9,106 nucleotides of DNA, from NCBI GenBank assembly GCA_937873665.1, contig CALMYW010000379.1:1-9106 (forward strand), given 5' to 3'. Position 1 is the first letter of the stretch. Every line of letters begins with the position of its first letter. The DNA is from an uncultured Sphingorhabdus sp. Lineage in GTDB: Bacteria > Pseudomonadota > Alphaproteobacteria > Sphingomonadales > Sphingomonadaceae. This document shows, one piece after another, positions 6,754 through 9,106 of this stretch. The position numbers and the translations under genes were made by a program. A model generated the notes under the pieces. It was not told the DNA's origin. It was given only the letters and a program-made list of their open reading frames with translations, and did no database searches.

Positions 6754-9106
6754 ATGGCTAAAAGCACCCGCCAATATGTGTTCGAAGGCATGGAACTCCT
6801 GCCGTCTGCGTTGATCCCGTTCGTGGAAAAGCGCCTGGAAAGCTCGATCAAGGGACATTGGCAGCTGGAGGTGGTCCAGCGCGTCCAGGGTCTACGTCCC
6901 AATTCGACCGGCGATGTGGGCTGGGACCAGCAGGGCCTGCTCAAGACCATGATGGCCTTCTGGAAGGACGCCTTTGCCATGGTGCTGGGCCATCCCGAGC
7001 GGTCCTACGTGTCCGAACTGCTTGATGTGCGGAACAAGCTCTCGCACAATGAGACCTTCACCTATGACGACGCCGAACGCGCGCTCGATTCCATGCGGCG
7101 TCTCATGGAAGCCATCAGCGCCGGGGATGCCGCCGAGCAATTGAGCCGGATGCGCGATACTATCCTGCGCACCAAGTTCACCGAGCTTCAGCGCAATGAG
7201 GAACGGCGGAAGACCCAACGCCTTGAGATTTCGGTCGAGACCGTCGCGGGACTCAAGCCCTGGCGTGAAGTCGTCGAGCCTCATCAGGACGTGGCCACCG
7301 GCGAATTCCAGCAAGCCGAGTTCGCCGCAGACCTCGCGAAGGTCCATTCGGGCAGCGCCCCGGCAGAGTATCGCGACCCGAAGCAGTTTTTCAGCCGCAC
7401 CTACCTGACAGAGGGGCTGAGCACGCTGCTGGTCGGGGCAGCCAAGCGCCTGTCTGGGACTGGCGGAGACCCCGTGGTCGAACTGCAAACCAATTTCGGT
7501 GGCGGCAAGACGCACTCGATGCTGGCGCTCTACCACATGGCGGGTCCGCCACCGGTGCAGGATTTGTCCGGCCTCGACCAGCTGCTGGAGACGAACGGCC
7601 TGACGGTGCCCAATGGCATCAACCGCGCGGTGCTTGTCGGCACGTCCCGCGGGCCGCAGGACGTTCTCAATGCCGATGGCGGTCGGAAAATCCGGACCAC
7701 ATGGGGCGATTTGGCATGGCAATTGGGCGGCGCCGATGCCTTCGACATGATCGCGGAGAACGACGCGAAGGGAATTGCGCCGGGCTCAAACCTTCTCGAA
7801 GCGATCTTCAAGAAGTGCGCCCCGTGCCTCATCCTGATCGACGAATGGGTCGCTTACCTGCGTCAGATCTACAAGGTTGAGGGCCTGCCCTCGGGTTCCT
7901 TCGATTCCAACCTGTCATTCGTGCAGGCGCTTACCGAAGCGGTGAAGGCCAGTCCCGGCACGCTGCTGGTCGCTTCCTTGCCCGCATCGCAGATCGAAGT
8001 TGGCGGCGAAGGTGGCCAGGAGGCACTGGCGCGTCTCAAGCAGACGTTCAGCCGGGTGGAATCCTCATGGCGCCCTGCCAGCCAGGAAGAGAGCTACGAG
8101 ATCGTCCGCCGTCGCCTGTTCAAGGAAATCCCCGGCGACCGCTTCCATCACCGCGACAATACGCTGAAGCAGTTTGCAAAGCTCTACCGCGAGAACGCCA
8201 ACGAGTTTCCGCAGGGCTGCGCCGATGAGGACTATCGGCGCAAATTGGAGAAGGCGTATCCGATCCACCCCGAACTGTTCGATCAGCTTTATACCTGCTG
8301 GGGATCGCTCGAAAAATTCCAGCGCACACGCGGGGTGCTGCGGTTGATGGCGCAAGCGATTCACGAACTGTGGATGAGCGGCGATCCGTCGGTGATGATC
8401 ATGCCGGGCAGCGTTGCCATCAATTCTCCGCGCGTCGAGCCGGAACTGCTGCACTATCTGGACGTCAGCTGGCAGTCGATCATTGCCGGTGACGTCGATG
8501 GCACCGCCTCGACGCCGTACAAGATTGACCAGGGGGCGCCCAACCTCAACCGCTACTCGGCCACCCGGCGTGTCGCGCGTGCCATTTTCATGGGCACGGC
8601 GCCGACCCACCAGCAGCAGAATACCGGCCTCGACGACAAGCAGATCAACCTTGGTGTTGTTCAGCCGGGCGAGCGGCCCGCCATTTTCGGAGACGCACTG
8701 CGCCGCCTGACCAATCAGGCCAAGTTCATGCACTCGGACCTCGGGCGCTATTGGTATTCGATGGCCGCCAGCCTCAACCGCATTGCGACGGACCGAGCGG
8801 CCCAGATCGAAGCGGCGCTCGTCGATGTAACCATCGACGCCGAGCTGACCAAATATGTCAACGCACTGCCTGATCGTGGACACTTCGATGCTGTACAGGT
8901 TGCACCAGCAGGCTCGGCCGAAGTACCGGACGAGGCCGGTGGCGTGCGGGCGGTGGTGCTGGGTGTAGCGCATCCGCACCATGGACGAGACGGGTCGGAC
9001 GCCTTGGTCGAAGCCAAGGAGATTCTCATGCAGCGCGGCAGCACACCGCGCGTGTACCGGAATATGCTGGTATTCATCGCGGCCGATGCGAAACAGCTCG
9101 ACAATC
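6754..9106 (+). CDS. DUF499 (COG1483) AAA+-like ATPase with N-terminal Swt1-type HEPN domain (3' truncated)
   Basis: An open frame of 784 codons continues past the right edge without a stop; I translated it codon by codon and found no break. The N-terminus (about 8-125) is helical and matches the Swt1-type HEPN domain found on DUF499 proteins: FEGMELLP, then WDQQGLLKTM, then RNKLSH (93-98). The last is an R-x4-H motif of the kind that forms the RNase site in active HEPN proteins. The ATPase part shows TNFGGGKTH (246-254) as the family's P-loop, LILIDE (359-364) as Walker B, TLLVASLPAS as a likely sensor strand, and RTRGVLRLM (524-532) as a conserved arginine-rich element. DUF499 proteins usually exceed 1,000 residues, so a few hundred are missing. 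The gene starts 11 bases after the methylase stop. It is probably the ATP-driven regulator or effector of the defence system. RNase activity is an inference from the motif. Confidence 0.93.
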   Translation, partial: MAKSTRQYVFEGMELLPSALIPFVEKRLESSIKGHWQLEVVQRVQGLRPNSTGDVGWDQQGLLKTMMAFWKDAFAMVLGHPERSYVSELLDVRNKLSHNETFTYDDAERALDSMRRLMEAISAGDAAEQLSRMRDTILRTKFTELQRNEERRKTQRLEISVETVAGLKPWREVVEPHQDVATGEFQQAEFAADLAKVHSGSAPAEYRDPKQFFSRTYLTEGLSTLLVGAAKRLSGTGGDPVVELQTNFGGGKTHSMLALYHMAGPPPVQDLSGLDQLLETNGLTVPNGINRAVLVGTSRGPQDVLNADGGRKIRTTWGDLAWQLGGADAFDMIAENDAKGIAPGSNLLEAIFKKCAPCLILIDEWVAYLRQIYKVEGLPSGSFDSNLSFVQALTEAVKASPGTLLVASLPASQIEVGGEGGQEALARLKQTFSRVESSWRPASQEESYEIVRRRLFKEIPGDRFHHRDNTLKQFAKLYRENANEFPQGCADEDYRRKLEKAYPIHPELFDQLYTCWGSLEKFQRTRGVLRLMAQAIHELWMSGDPSVMIMPGSVAINSPRVEPELLHYLDVSWQSIIAGDVDGTASTPYKIDQGAPNLNRYSATRRVARAIFMGTAPTHQQQNTGLDDKQINLGVVQPGERPAIFGDALRRLTNQAKFMHSDLGRYWYSMAASLNRIATDRAAQIEAALVDVTIDAELTKYVNALPDRGHFDAVQVAPAGSAEVPDEAGGVRAVVLGVAHPHHGRDGSDALVEAKEILMQRGSTPRVYRNMLVFIAADAKQLDN

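Noticed and set aside
6892..7722. Long reverse-strand open frame of 276 codons opposite the DUF499 gene
   Set aside because: It lies wholly antisense to a gene with clear HEPN and P-loop motifs. Such open frames are common opposite G+C-rich genes, and I see no recognisable motif in it.
8065..8982. Reverse-strand open frame of 305 codons
   Set aside because: It is antisense to the C-terminal half of the DUF499 ATPase gene, whose frame is unbroken and carries family motifs. The reverse product is rich in Arg, Val and Ile with no domain pattern, so I read it as a composition artefact.
1..9106. CRISPR arrays, tRNA genes, insertion sequences or attachment sites
   Set aside because: I saw no spaced direct repeats, cloverleaf-like sequence, transposase motifs or terminal inverted repeats. 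Almost the whole window is coding.

Overview
The window looks like part of a bacterial defence island. It holds four genes, all on the + strand and packed almost end to end, and it is cut at both edges. The DNA is fairly G+C rich: by hand count about 70% in one 60-base line of the first gene and about 50% in the middle of the methylase. Codon use favours C or G in third positions. This suits an alphaproteobacterium, perhaps of the Sphingomonadales, but that placement is only an impression.

Layout. (1) 1-2261 is the 3' part of a SNF2/RapA-type helicase: the second RecA lobe is present, followed by a long helical region and a C-terminal DUF3883 domain with a PD-(D/E)xK-like signature. (2) 2282-3928 is a protein of unknown function with a central coiled coil and a small beta-rich C-terminal domain. 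(3) 3944-6742 is a large DUF1156/COG1743-type adenine-specific DNA methyltransferase. Its catalytic motifs are intact, and its middle, probably the target-recognition part, is clearly less G+C rich than its ends. (4) 6754-9106 is a DUF499 (COG1483) AAA+-like ATPase with an N-terminal Swt1-type HEPN domain carrying an R-x4-H motif; it runs off the right edge after 784 codons with no stop.

Spacing is 20, 15 and 11 bases (from the starts preferred here), with no visible promoter or terminator between genes, so the four are most simply one transcription unit. Helicase plus DUF1156 methylase plus DUF499 ATPase is a known defence combination: as I recall it is catalogued as a helicase-methylase-ATPase (Hma-type) system, related in spirit to BREX and DISARM. 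By analogy the methylase would mark host DNA, while the helicase/DUF3883 protein and the HEPN-ATPase would sense and act on unmodified invading DNA or on RNA. The least explained part is the second gene, a coiled-coil protein inserted between helicase and methylase. Together with the two potential nuclease modules (PD-(D/E)xK and HEPN), it is the best candidate for something undescribed here.
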